The notes under the pieces were generated by a model. That model was not told the DNA's origin and searched no databases. It saw only the letters and a program-made list of their open reading frames with translations. A stretch of 64,000 bases of DNA, taken from positions 3,658,001 through 3,722,000 of the forward strand of contig OZ220699.1 of assembly GCA_965116565.1 (NCBI GenBank). Direction: 5' to 3'. Positions 1 through 9,750 of the stretch are shown here, in pieces (position 1 is the first letter of the stretch; each line of letters starts with the position of its first letter). This DNA is from Bin87 sp965116565. Lineage in GTDB: Bacteria; Chloroflexota; Dehalococcoidia; Lucifugimonadales; UBA3495. The translations under genes were made by a program, and so were the position numbers.

Positions 1-167
1 CACCATCGCCTGTTCATATACGGATTCCAAAAATCCACAGCGCCAAGTTCGTTTTGAACTTCAAAAGCACAACCGATGATCTTTTCCGTAATGTCGGAAT
101 GAAGCATTTAGTTCAGTATCCTGTACATCCAGGTAAACGATGTTTTCGCGATCGGTGGGTAGGCAAG

Positions 168-875
168 TCAGTAGATGCGATCGGTTTCGGGCACCAGCGG
201 CGGCAGTATTTCCTCCACCCACGGCACCATGTCCCGCAGCACTTCCACCGGGATCTCGTGCCCCATGTTGTACTCGTGATATGACAGGTTGTAGTTCTCC
301 GCGTCCAGGAATTCCCGGGTCCGCCGGGCGCTGTCCATGGATACCATCTGGTCGTACAAACCGTGGGCGACGAACACCGGTTGCCCCCGATGATTGGGCA
401 ATCGCGGTCGCAGCACCTCGGGGTCCGGCAGCGATGCGCTGAGCGCGACCAGCGCCGCGAATCTGTCCGGCCGGCCCAGGCCCATCCGGTAGGTCATCCC
501 GCCTCCCTGCGAGAAGCCCAGCAGCACTGCGTTCCCGCTATCGGCGTGAAACTCGGTCAGCGTTTCTTCAAAAAATGCGTCCAGAAATGCTTCGGCCTGC
601 TCGAAGTGATCCTCAGTGGCCTGCCCTCGGGGCGGGTGCCACCCGTATCCGATCATGCCCGGCGCAAGCTCGAACGGAATCGGCGCGTTGGGACAGACGT
701 ACACGTAGCCCTTCCGGTTGATGGACGGCGCCAGGCCAGCCAGGTCCTGCATGTTGGCGCCGAACCCGTGCAGCATCACCACGACCGGATAAGTCGCCTC
801 GGCGTCGTAGTCGTCGGGAAATATGACCATGTAATGTAGTCCGTCATCGGCTACGCGTCGCTGTTCGGCATGCAT
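168..875 (-). CDS. Alpha/beta-hydrolase, phospholipase/carboxylesterase family
   Basis: This 235-aa cytoplasmic serine hydrolase has the order of the bacterial carboxylesterase/dienelactone-hydrolase-like family. The oxyanion-hole motif HGFGAN lies near residue 36, the nucleophile elbow GFSQGG puts Ser at 122, the acid is Asp175 in LYDQM and the base is His206 in GHEI. No signal peptide is visible. Length is normal for the family (210-240 aa). The substrate cannot be read from sequence; short acyl esters are usual. It is transcribed away from the pseudogene to its right and has no obvious operon partner inside the window. Confidence 0.85.
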   Translation of the reverse strand: MHAEQRRVADDGLHYMVIFPDDYDAEATYPVVVMLHGFGANMQDLAGLAPSINRKGYVYVCPNAPIPFELAPGMIGYGWHPPRGQATEDHFEQAEAFLDAFFEETLTEFHADSGNAVLLGFSQGGGMTYRMGLGRPDRFAALVALSASLPDPEVLRPRLPNHRGQPVFVAHGLYDQMVSMDSARRTREFLDAENYNLSYHEYNMGHEIPVEVLRDMVPWVEEILPPLVPETDRIY

Positions 876-959
876 CAGGGCTGCTCCTCTGGATCAGTGG
901 CGGTGGAAGACCAGCCCAATCGTAACATAAGCATCGCCGTCCAAACGCGCTCAAACATC

Positions 960-1827
960 GGGCAGGCTTTCGAGCCGGTCTTCTTCGCGACCTTGATGAT
1001 CACCATGATCGGCTTTGCGTTCGGCATCGATTACTCCCCGTTCACAGCGTCGCGCTTTACCGGATGTTCCACCACAACACCCGGTTGGTACCTGCGGGTA
1101 TGCTCGCGGGCGTGCTGGTGGAAGGATTCTCCACCAACATCACGAAGTCGTTCTTCATCACCGGTCGCCCGCGCGACTCCGGCGTCCGCCGCCTCCGGCA
1201 GAATAACCGCCACATGGCGGAGATATTCATGCCCAGCGGTCTGGAAAGGTACGGGGAGGGTTGGAAACTATCGGTCAGGATCAGACTCATCCACGCCGAG
1301 GTCAGACACCTGCTGCGCAACTCCGACGATCGGGACATCGAGGCGTCCGGAATTCCGGCCAGCGCCGCGCATCTTGCCTTCGACATCTCCGCGTTTTCGG
1401 CCCAACTGCTGAAGCACATGAAAGCCCTGGGCGCCGTCTGCAGCGACGAGGAACGCGAAAGCTTCATGCAGGTGTGGCGCTATTCCGGGCACCTCATGGG
1501 AATACTCGACGGCATCCTGTTTAAGGATTAGCCCCACGCGCTCCGGACCTTTGAAATCGGCAAGATTTGCTAACCGCCGGCCGGTTTGGAATCCATCGCC
1601 ATGGCCAACGCTCCGGTCAATTCTGCGGCGCTGCTATCGGCGTATTGCCCTGGTTCCGCATGCAGTCGAAGTATGACCGCCTGACAGGAAGAGTTTGGCC
1701 CAAACACTCCACGCACAGCAACCTCGCCCATTTCACCGACCTGTTCACCGCCTCCCAATACGACGAGGACGGCATCAGTTTCCGGCTACCGGACCACACC
1801 TACGCGGAACAATCCCACCAATACTGA
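960..1827 (+). pseudogene. Decayed MpaB/DUF2236-family oxygenase
   Basis: The remains of one DUF2236 (MpaB/rubber-oxygenase-like) protein are scattered over at least three reading-frame segments. A segment containing ATLMITMIGFAFGIDYSP (about 990-1040) is followed, after a frame change near 1050, by MFHHNTRLVPAG and the family core WKLSVRIRLIHAEVRHLL, where the Arg and His of RLIHAEVR are the family hallmark. In-frame stops follow at about 1529 and 1575, with LESIAMANAPVNSAAL between and after them. A further frame change precedes a C-terminal piece ending at 1827. Multiple shifts and stops exclude a functional product. Family assignment rests on the core motif. Confidence 0.6.
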
Positions 1828-1893
1828 GAGCGCGCGGTTACAGCCAAGCCGGAGCCCGGGTTGGGCTGGGCACCCCAGCCAACGCTAACGCCG

Positions 1894-2094
1894 TCAACAC
1901 CCCGGCTGACCGTAGCGACCGCAGCAACTGCTCCTGGTGGCTACCTTGATCCGGAAGTTCGACGCGACCTGCCGCAGCACTTCCCACCAGGGCAGGCCGG
2001 TGCCGCGCAGGTTGCTGATCGACGCCCGCGGATTCGGGCGAGCATCATGGCTGTGATGATGCCGGTCTTCGGGCTGCGGGTCGTGCTCGGTCAT
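1894..2094 (-). CDS. Small His-rich protein ending in CCGRYGQPGC
   Basis: This 66-aa ORF starts at the ATG 19 bp downstream of the yhhQ-like stop and reads the same way, so it is probably co-transcribed. The N terminus is His-rich (HHHSHD, residues 11-18). The middle has an amphipathic stretch (WWEVLRQVASNFRIK) and the C terminus is CCGRYGQPGC. I recall similar short actinobacterial and Chloroflexota proteins with a CCGxxGxPGC tail, but none with a known function. The His cluster and three Cys suggest metal or thiol chemistry; this is inference. No signal peptide is seen. Confidence 0.55.
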   Translation of the reverse strand: MTEHDPQPEDRHHHSHDARPNPRASISNLRGTGLPWWEVLRQVASNFRIKVATRSSCCGRYGQPGC

Positions 2095-2113
2095 GATTGC
2101 CCACGGGCCTGTT

Positions 2114-2923
2114 TCAGGCACGGTTCACCGAAGCGCCGGCCGGGGCGTCGCCAAACACGCCGAACGGATTGAGCGACCGGGGCGCGTCGTACACGTCCAT
2201 GCGCTCGGTGCGCTTCAGCCAGCCCACGACCAGGTAGGTGAGCGGCGTGGCGATTACCTCGTACACCGACTTGGCGACCCAGGCGCACACTGCCGCGTTG
2301 AACACCGGCAGCCACGATCCATCCGGGCCGATCCACAGACCGGAGAACCCGAAGGCGATGGTGAAAAACAGTATCGAGTCGATGCCCTGACCCACCACCG
2401 TGGACGATATGGTCCGAAGCCACAGCATCCGGCCCTGCGTGCGGTTCTTCAGCACGACCATCACCACCGCGTTCGTGAACTCGCCGACGATGTACGCCAC
2501 GAACGAACCCAGGAGTATCCAGCCCGTCGCCCCGAGAATGGCCTCGTAGGCGTGTTCGCTGGGCAGGTTCGCCACCACGTTGCCGGCATCGTCGGCGATC
2601 GTAACCGGGTCATGCGACCAGAACACCGCGCCGGGAATGAGATCGCCCGCCCAGAACAGGAACACCATCAGCAGGTTGCATACGAAACCCAGCCATATCA
2701 CCCCGCGCGCGACGCGGAAACCATAAACCTCGGTGAGAATGTCGCTGATGATGTAACCGATGGGGAAGCAGATGATGGCTGCGGACACGACGAACAGGTT
2801 GCTGCCAATGAAGTTGAACGGCAGTTCAAACAGCGACACCGGTTTGACGGCGATGATGTTGCTGATCAGAAGCACCGTCACCGCCAGAGCGGCGATGATC
2901 ACCAGTTTTCCTGAGAATTGCAT
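2114..2923 (-). CDS. yhhQ: Queuosine precursor transporter, YhhQ/VUT family
   Basis: This 269-aa integral membrane protein has about six to seven hydrophobic segments beginning at residue 7. It carries the YhhQ/vitamin-uptake-transporter signatures FPIGYIISDILTEVYGFR (about 53-70) and an Asn/Gln-rich membrane core with VVGQGIDSILFF. The family imports queuosine precursors (preQ0/preQ1) for tRNA wobble modification. The stop lies 19 bp before the small CC-tail gene and the start is 40 bp after the glutamine-synthetase stop, so it may be the distal part of the nitrogen operon. There is a short poorly conserved loop at residues 100-125. No queuosine biosynthesis genes are in the window. Confidence 0.87.
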   Translation of the reverse strand: MQFSGKLVIIAALAVTVLLISNIIAVKPVSLFELPFNFIGSNLFVVSAAIICFPIGYIISDILTEVYGFRVARGVIWLGFVCNLLMVFLFWAGDLIPGAVFWSHDPVTIADDAGNVVANLPSEHAYEAILGATGWILLGSFVAYIVGEFTNAVVMVVLKNRTQGRMLWLRTISSTVVGQGIDSILFFTIAFGFSGLWIGPDGSWLPVFNAAVCAWVAKSVYEVIATPLTYLVVGWLKRTERMDVYDAPRSLNPFGVFGDAPAGASVNRA

Positions 2924-2963
2924 ATCTGGTTACACCTCATCCAGTTGTGGCCAAACTTCGGAT

Positions 2964-4304
2964 TCAGAGTAGCGGTAGGTATCGCGAGATCTCGTAATCG
3001 GTCACGGCGGAACTGTAGTCCTGCCATTCCTTCTTCTTGTTGCGAATCAGCGTTTGGTGCACGAAATCGCCCAGTGTTTCGCGCAGCAGAGCGCTTCCCT
3101 CGGCCAGCGCGATGGCCTCTCCAAGGTTCGTGGGGAGCCGGGAAATGCCGCGCGCCTGACGCTCGTCCTGGTCCATCCGAGACACGTCGGACGTCACGGG
3201 CGACGGCAGCGGATACTCCTCCTCAATCCCCTTCAAGCCGGCCGCCAGCAGCACGCTGAACGCCAGGTACGGATTGCACGCCGGATCGGGGGCGCGATAC
3301 TCCACCCGCAGCGACGTATCATAGCCGGTCTTGTACGACGGCACCCTGATCAGATCCAGCCGGTTCGACATCGTCCACGAAACGTGGACCGGCGCCTCGT
3401 AACCGGGCACCAGCCGTTTGTAGGAGTTCACCCACTGGTTGGTGACCAGCGTTATCTCCGGGGAGTGCCGCAGCAATCCGGCGATGAAACGCTTTCCAGT
3501 TACGGACAGGTGCAGGTCGTCGTCGGTGTCATAAAATGCGTTGGAGTTGCCACGGAACAGCGACTGGTGGGTGTGCATGCCGCTGCCGTTCTCCAGACGG
3601 AAGGGTTTGGGCATGAACGACGCGTACACCCCCTGCTGCTGCGCCAGTTCCTTGATCACCAGACGCGCCGTCATCACGTTGTCCGCCATGGTGAGAGCGT
3701 CGGTGTACTGCAGGTCGATCTCATGCTGGCTGCGTGCGCCTTCGTGGTGGGAATACTTCACGGGTATGCCCATTTCCGCCAGGTTCAAAACTGTGTCCCG
3801 ACGCAGATCCGCCGTCGGTCCGGTGGATAGCTGGTCATAGTATCCGTACGTGTCCAGCGGCTCCGGCGATTCGGGGTCGCGCAGGTAGAAGTACTCCAGC
3901 TCCGGCCCCACGTAGTAGATGTAGCCCAGACTCGCCAACCGTTCCAGGTTGCGCTTGAGCACCTGGCGGGGGTCGCCGATGAACGGCTCGCCGCGCGGCG
4001 TCCGGATGTCGCAGAAGATGCGCGCCACGGCGTTTTGCCGGGGCCGCCAGGGCAGCAGCGAAAAGGTGGTCGGATCGGGAAAAGCCCGTAAATCGCTCTC
4101 CTCATCCGTGGTGAAGCCGTCGATGGCTGCTCCGTCGAATCCCACCCCCAGCTCCAGCGCGTCCTCCAGGTCGTCCACCGTGATGGCGAAACCCTTCAGG
4201 TTGCCCAGGATATCCGTGAACCAGAGGCGCACGAACTTGACGTCAAAGTCGCGGGCGCTCCGCAGCACGTACTCGCGTTCCGCCGCGTGGTGGTCGGTCA
4301 GCAT
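2964..4304 (-). CDS. glnA: Glutamine synthetase, GSI-alpha-like (non-adenylylated)
   Basis: This protein (446 aa) would catalyse the ATP-dependent amination of glutamate to glutamine in the cytoplasm. Visible family motifs are the N-terminal beta-grasp with VGFDGAAIDGF, metal/glutamate-site GPELEYF (133-139), the HHEGA loop, NGSGMHTHQS, NSYKRLVPGYEAPVHVSW and the C-terminal EYRAPDPACNPYL. Length matches the short GSI-alpha class (about 440-450 aa). The Tyr adenylylation segment seen in the second synthetase (4643-6067) is absent, so regulation by GlnE is unlikely. It lies downstream of that second copy with a 338-bp gap that contains a palindrome and an ORF remnant. I see no 11-bp box array directly before it. 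Confidence 0.93.
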   Translation of the reverse strand: MLTDHHAAEREYVLRSARDFDVKFVRLWFTDILGNLKGFAITVDDLEDALELGVGFDGAAIDGFTTDEESDLRAFPDPTTFSLLPWRPRQNAVARIFCDIRTPRGEPFIGDPRQVLKRNLERLASLGYIYYVGPELEYFYLRDPESPEPLDTYGYYDQLSTGPTADLRRDTVLNLAEMGIPVKYSHHEGARSQHEIDLQYTDALTMADNVMTARLVIKELAQQQGVYASFMPKPFRLENGSGMHTHQSLFRGNSNAFYDTDDDLHLSVTGKRFIAGLLRHSPEITLVTNQWVNSYKRLVPGYEAPVHVSWTMSNRLDLIRVPSYKTGYDTSLRVEYRAPDPACNPYLAFSVLLAAGLKGIEEEYPLPSPVTSDVSRMDQDERQARGISRLPTNLGEAIALAEGSALLRETLGDFVHQTLIRNKKKEWQDYSSAVTDYEISRYLPLL

Positions 4305-4363
4305 TGATAATCTCCTGCTACTAAAAATCGGTCGTCAACGGTTGATTTGCACCAATAAGAGGC

Positions 4364-4504
4364 TTACCTCAATGGTTCGGGCACTTCACCGTTGAGCGCC
4401 ATCAGGAACTCGTCGTCTGTCACGCCGAACCGTTGTACCATGCGCGATACCATACCCTGAGGAATCGTCCCCCTGTGTCTGGGAATGTGGGCAGTCAGGT
4501 CCAT
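4364..4504 (-). pseudogene. 46-codon ORF, possible HicA-like C-terminal remnant
   Basis: A short ORF between the two glutamine-synthetase genes encodes a segment HIPRHRGTIPQGMVSRM followed by FGVTDDEFL. This resembles the C-terminal half of HicA/YcfA mRNA interferases, where a histidine-containing strand precedes a PGT...IL...G(L/V)..EEF helix. The normal N-terminal half is missing and no HicB partner follows. I therefore read it as a relic rather than a working toxin; a chance ORF is a real alternative. No GGAGG site is placed for its ATG. Confidence 0.3.
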
Positions 4505-4571
4505 TCATACTGTGCCATCGCCGCTACCTCAGGGTTTGCCGCGCCAGCGGGTCGAGTGCCTGTGCTACGCA

Positions 4572-4597
4572 TAGGGGCGAATGTTGATTCGCCCCTA
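4572..4597. repeat. Palindromic intergenic repeat, GGGGCGAAT family
   Basis: A hairpin with 11-bp arms (TAGGGGCGAAT / ATTCGCCCCTA) and a 4-nt loop lies in the gap between the two glutamine-synthetase genes. The same core recurs at 57523-57544 and 59254-59277, with a decayed copy near 37880. It lacks a T-run on either side, so it is more like a REP-type repeat than a terminator. Confidence 0.75.
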
Positions 4598-4642
4598 CCT
4601 GGTTTTCTATCGCTGCCGTGTTCGGCAATTGTACCACCGGGG

Positions 4643-6067
<1,425 letters not shown>

Positions 6068-6127
6068 TTCTGGTTCCTCCTCATTTACTCATCCGCGGCC
6101 GGCTCCGGTCGCGCCGTTTGTTTTCAA

Positions 6128-7348
6128 TTACTGGGGCATGCCCTCGCCGTGCTGGGCGAGATCGACTCCGACCTCCTCTTCGGTGTCGTTCACGCGCAGT
6201 CCAATGGTGAACTTCAGCGCCAGCAGGATGATGCTGGACACCACGAACGACCAGGCGAATGCTGCTCCGATTCCGATCAACTGGTACAGCACCTGTTCCA
6301 TCCGGCTGACGTCCGCGTCCAGCGCGCCGAACCCGATGCCTACGAACAGGCCGGTTGCCAGCGCTCCCCAAATTCCGCCGACGCCGTGTATCCCGAAAAC
6401 GTCCAGGGAGTCGTCGATGCGGAAGCGGTGGATCAGCTCGACGGCGAGGAAGCACGCCGCTCCCGCGCCAGCGCCGATGATGATGGCCGGCATCACGCCC
6501 ACGAATCCTGCCGCCGGCGTGATCGCCACCAGGCCGGCCACGGCTCCGGCCGCCGCGCCGCTGGCCGACGGGCGATGCGTTACGAACCAGGACACGAAGG
6601 ACCAGGAAGACATCGCCGTCGCCGCCGCGATGTTCGTAACCACGAAGGCGTTGGCCGCGTCATAGGTTGAAAGGTTAAAGCTGCTGCCGGCGTTGAATCC
6701 GAACCAGCCGAACCACAGCAGTCCCGCGCCCAGCAGCACCAGCGGCACGTTGTGCGGGACAAACGGAATTGAACCGAACCCCGCGCGGCGGCCCACGATG
6801 AGCGCCGCCGCCAGCGCCGCCGTTCCGGATGCGATGTGCACCACCGTCCCGCCGGCGAAGTCCAGCGCGAACCCCGCCTCGCTCATGCCCAGCACGCTGC
6901 CCAAGTTGCCCAACCAGCCGCCGCCCCACACCCAGTGGCACAGCGGAGCGTAGACGATGGACACCCACAGGGCGGCAAAGACCAGGTAGGACGAGAACTT
7001 GAACCGCTCGGCGAACCCGCCCGCGATCAGCGCAACGGTGATGATCGCGAACATGCCCTGGAACACCATGAAAGCCTGCTCATCGGGCAGCACGCCAATC
7101 ATGCCAAACTTGGTCAGGTCGCCAACGAACCCCAGGGCTCCCACGCTGTTGCCGAACGCCAGGCTGTAGCCCCACAGCACCCAAACGATGCTTACGACAC
7201 CGATGGCCGCGACCGAGTGCATCATCGTGCCGATGACATTCTTGTGGCGTACCAGTCCTCCGTAGAACAGCGCCAACCCCGGGATCATGATGAACACCAG
7301 CGCCGACGAGATCAGGAAGGACAGTACTTCCAGATCGGTGAACTCCAT
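6128..7348 (-). CDS. amt: Ammonium transporter, Amt family
   Basis: This 406-aa Amt/MEP/Rh channel conducts ammonium across the cytoplasmic membrane. It has about eleven membrane helices and the family motif GLALFYGGLVRHKN near residue 24, then WGYSLAFGN, MFAIITVALIAGGFAER and DFAGGTVVHIASG, which contains the pore His; the second pore His is in DVFGIHGVGGIWG. I chose the internal Met (MEFTDLEV) because GAGGAG lies 9 nt upstream; the longer open frame adds a charged leader unlike the family. There is no PII gene (glnK) beside it, which is unusual for amt loci. It is the first gene of the amt-glnA operon and has an 11-bp box array upstream. Confidence 0.95.
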   Translation of the reverse strand: MEFTDLEVLSFLISSALVFIMIPGLALFYGGLVRHKNVIGTMMHSVAAIGVVSIVWVLWGYSLAFGNSVGALGFVGDLTKFGMIGVLPDEQAFMVFQGMFAIITVALIAGGFAERFKFSSYLVFAALWVSIVYAPLCHWVWGGGWLGNLGSVLGMSEAGFALDFAGGTVVHIASGTAALAAALIVGRRAGFGSIPFVPHNVPLVLLGAGLLWFGWFGFNAGSSFNLSTYDAANAFVVTNIAAATAMSSWSFVSWFVTHRPSASGAAAGAVAGLVAITPAAGFVGVMPAIIIGAGAGAACFLAVELIHRFRIDDSLDVFGIHGVGGIWGALATGLFVGIGFGALDADVSRMEQVLYQLIGIGAAFAWSFVVSSIILLALKFTIGLRVNDTEEEVGVDLAQHGEGMPQ

Positions 7349-7482
7349 CTGTCTTGTCTCCTCACTCCCTTGTTTGCCCGTTTGCCTTTCCCGCCAGCTC
7401 CGCCGCAGCCCGCCCAAGGGCGTATAGCCGTGCTGTGGTCGGTGCGTTGAACGTGAATTGAAAAGGCGCAGAGTGGCTTACG

Positions 7483-7536
7483 ATCGTAGATTTTCAGTGT
7501 TACGTACGAATGACGGAAATGTTACAAACTTGTTAC
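7483..7536 (-). promoter_or_regulatory. Four-box 11-bp operator plus -10 upstream of amt (GlnR/PhoB-like)
   Basis: Read on the minus strand there are four pentamers spaced exactly 6 nt apart: GTAAC, GTAAC, GTCAT, GTAAC (7536 down to 7499). After 10 nt comes TACGAT (7488-7483), a plausible -10. There is no separate -35; the last box occupies that position, the geometry of activators such as GlnR and PhoB. The amt ATG is about 135 nt further on. The same layout recurs at 9159-9234, 29862-29915 and 30198-30251. The identity of the regulator is inference. Confidence 0.7.
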
Positions 7537-7600
7537 GCACCTACACGCTTCCGATTCTGCGGCGGTCGCAATCACAGCGATTCAGGCAAAAATCCCTTTG

Positions 7601-7640
7601 CAAAAACGGGAGCCGAGGGTGGCCACTACCCCCGACCCCC
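7601..7640 (-). terminator. Rho-independent terminator of the upstream amt gene
   Basis: On the minus strand a 14-bp stem (allowing a few G-U pairs) runs from CGGGGGTCGGGGGT (7640-7627) to ACCCTCGGCTCCCG (7619-7606). A 7-nt loop separates the arms and TTTTT follows at once. It lies 34 bp after the stop of the 7674-9068 transporter and upstream of the next operator, so the two amt genes are separate transcription units. Confidence 0.85.
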
Positions 7641-7673
7641 GCAGTGAGGAGAGGAAAATCGTTGTTGAGTGGG

Positions 7674-9068
7674 TTAGCTGGTGGCTGCCGATTCGGGATA
7701 GGTCTGGATACCGTGTTCGGAGATGTCCAGGCCCGCGATCTCTTCCTCTTCGCTGACGCGGACGCCCATGGTGAACTTCAGCAGGAAGAACAGGGCGAAG
7801 CCGGTAACCAGAGGCCAGACCACCACCGCGATGATGCTGAGGATCTGCGGCAGCAACAGCGCCGCGTTTCCGCCTACCAGGCCCACGGTGCCCTCGGACC
7901 GCAGCCCGCCAGCCACGGCGGAGTCCGCGCCGCTGGCGAATATCGCGACGGCCAGCAGGCCCCACAGTCCGGTTACGCCGTGCACGCTGATCGCGCCCAC
8001 CGGGTCGTCAACCTTCAGCACCTTCTCCACGAAGTTCACCGATCCCCACATGATGGGCGCGGCGATGGCGCCGATGACGACGGCGGCCCAGGGATCCACA
8101 AAGGCGACCGGCGCCGTGATTCCGACCAGTCCGGCCAGCGCGCCGTTACAGGTCAGCAGGATGTCTGCCTTGCCCTTGGTAATCAGCGAGATGTACAGCG
8201 CCACCACCGCGCCGGTCGCGCCGGCCAGCAGCGTGTTGACGGCGTTCAGGCCGATGTTGTCGCCGGTGTTGATGTTGAAGCCGAACCAGCCGAAGAACAG
8301 GATGAACGTGCCCACCACCACGAAGGGCGTGCTGTGGGCGGCCAATTCCTGCGGCACACCGTTGATGAACTTGCCGATGCGGGGTCCGACCACCCAGGCG
8401 CCGGCCAGGGCCACGAAACCGCCCACCGCGTGCACCACGCCGGAACCCGCGTAGTCCTGCGCGCCCATCGCGCCGAGGAATCCGTCGCCCCAGACCCAAT
8501 GGCCGTAGATGGGGTAGATCAGCGCGGACACGATGAAGCTGTAGGCCAGGTAGGTCTGCAGCTTGGTGCGCTCTGCCATCGCGCCGGCCACGATGGTCGC
8601 GGCGGTGGCGGCGAACACCATCTGGAACATCCAGTCAACGTGGTTGCCTTCCACCAGGAAGAAGTTGCTGAGCCCGATGAACTGGCCGGCCGAGGTGCCG
8701 GTCATGAACGCGAAACCGAAGGCCCAGAAGCCCAGGGACGCGATGGCGAAGTCCATGAATGACTTGGTGAGGTAGTTGGTGGTGTTCTTGGAACGGATCA
8801 GGCCCGCGCCCAGAAACGCGAAACCGGCCTGCATGAAGAACACCAGCGCCGCCGCGACGATCAGCACCACGTTGTCAACGTAGCCCGCCGATGCAACGTC
8901 ATCGCCCTGCGCGAATGCGTTGTTGAAGGTCGCCAGCACACTGATCGCTACCAGGCCGACCGCCAACGCAAGGAGGGTGCGTCGCAACGAGAACGGGTAC
9001 TCCTTGACCGCGGCAACGCCGTGGCTCAGGACGTTTTTACTTACTAATGATTTTGTGGCCGCAAGCAT
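7674..9068 (-). CDS. amt: Ammonium transporter, Amt family (second copy)
   Basis: This 464-aa Amt family channel differs from the 6128-7348 copy. It has a longer N terminus with a likely cleavable signal segment (LLALAVGLVAISVLATFNNAFA, about 32-53), then QAGFAFLGAGLIRSKN, AATAATIVAGAMAERTK, GSGVVHAVGGFVALAG with the first pore His, and ISVHGVTGLWGLLAV with the second. A mature N terminus outside is typical for Amt proteins made with a signal peptide. Start: ATG at 9068 with GGAGG 7 nt upstream. It is a monocistronic unit with its own terminator and its own six-box operator. The C-terminal tail is acidic and has the usual EEEE-GLD-HG pattern that contacts PII. Confidence 0.95.
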   Translation of the reverse strand: MLAATKSLVSKNVLSHGVAAVKEYPFSLRRTLLALAVGLVAISVLATFNNAFAQGDDVASAGYVDNVVLIVAAALVFFMQAGFAFLGAGLIRSKNTTNYLTKSFMDFAIASLGFWAFGFAFMTGTSAGQFIGLSNFFLVEGNHVDWMFQMVFAATAATIVAGAMAERTKLQTYLAYSFIVSALIYPIYGHWVWGDGFLGAMGAQDYAGSGVVHAVGGFVALAGAWVVGPRIGKFINGVPQELAAHSTPFVVVGTFILFFGWFGFNINTGDNIGLNAVNTLLAGATGAVVALYISLITKGKADILLTCNGALAGLVGITAPVAFVDPWAAVVIGAIAAPIMWGSVNFVEKVLKVDDPVGAISVHGVTGLWGLLAVAIFASGADSAVAGGLRSEGTVGLVGGNAALLLPQILSIIAVVVWPLVTGFALFFLLKFTMGVRVSEEEEIAGLDISEHGIQTYPESAATS

Positions 9069-9158
9069 ACATTTGCCTCCATTTCACTATTGAGGCGTCG
9101 TCGCGCAGCGTTTGGCCTTGGCGCTGTGGGCGGCGTCCCGATTTTTGTGACCGACGTC

Positions 9159-9234
9159 ATCGTAGGCGCGGCGTGTTAACCGCTGATTGCGGCGCAATTA
9201 ACAATCTGTTGCCTATTGGTTAAATTTTTGTTTC
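9159..9234 (-). promoter_or_regulatory. Six-box 11-bp operator plus -10 upstream of second amt
   Basis: On the minus strand, six pentamers follow each other with exact 6-nt spacers: GAAAC, TTAAC, GCAAC, TTAAT, GCAAT, TTAAC (9234 down to 9175). Exactly 10 nt later comes TACGAT (9164-9159), the same -10 hexamer and spacing as in the 7483-7536 site. The amt ATG is 90 nt downstream of the -10. Six phased boxes arising by chance in a GC-rich genome is unlikely. I propose binding by an OmpR-family regulator of the GlnR or PhoB kind. Confidence 0.75.
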
Positions 9235-9336
9235 ATTCAAAACGGGACGGTCCGGAGGTGTGAACGCCCAGGTGGTAGCCCTTACCCGTGCTATCCTGTC
9301 CATGATCAGCGGGCGCTCATCCCCGCCGGGATTCAT

Positions 9337-9750
9337 ATGATCGTGGACGACTTCCTTGACACCCTCAGAGACGCAATCGGTCAACTTGATCGAGGCGTAG
9401 TGGCGTATGCCACCGACCCTCACGCAGAATTCGTGCGTGATGCGCTGATCTCCCGTTTCACGTTCACTTTCGCCCAAACGGCAACAACGCTTGGACGCTA
9501 CCTGGACATCGTCTATTGCCTGCCTGATGCTCGTACGCTATCGCCGCGACAGGCCATCCGACATGCCGCCCGGCTCGGTTTGATCGACAACTGCGAGGCG
9601 TGGCTGCGTCACGTGGAGAATCGCAACCGAGTGGCCCATGCGTACCTGGAATCCCTGGCGATAATGGTCGCCAATGGGTCTGCCGCCTTCGCCGCCGATG
9701 CCAGGCCCCTCCTCAACGCCATGGAACGGGGAATCGCAGATGGCGGCTGA
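9337..9750 (+). CDS. Nucleotidyltransferase substrate-binding protein, HI0074 family
   Basis: This 137-aa all-helical protein resembles the HI0074/NTSB family. That family has a HEPN-like four-helix bundle and pairs with a minimal nucleotidyltransferase. Diagnostic pieces are RDALISRFTFTFAQTATTLGR (about 32-52), the PRQAIRHAARLGLIDN segment and the RNRVAHAY motif (96-103), which matches the RX4HXY pattern of HepT-like RNases. It overlaps the next gene by 11 bp, so they are translationally coupled. The pair may be a HEPN/MNT toxin-antitoxin module; enzymatic activity is not proven by sequence. No strong ribosome site precedes the ATG. Confidence 0.8.
   Translation: MIVDDFLDTLRDAIGQLDRGVVAYATDPHAEFVRDALISRFTFTFAQTATTLGRYLDIVYCLPDARTLSPRQAIRHAARLGLIDNCEAWLRHVENRNRVAHAYLESLAIMVANGSAAFAADARPLLNAMERGIADGG

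Noticed and set aside
2093..2914. Long plus-strand frame opposite the YhhQ-like gene
   Set aside because: It mirrors the codon positions of the real minus-strand membrane protein and reads as a His/Arg-rich non-protein; typical antisense shadow of GC-rich coding DNA.
2964..4304. 11-bp box array before the GSI-alpha glnA
   Set aside because: I looked through 4305-4400 on both strands and found no phased G/T-n-AAC boxes; regulation from the upstream operon is more likely.
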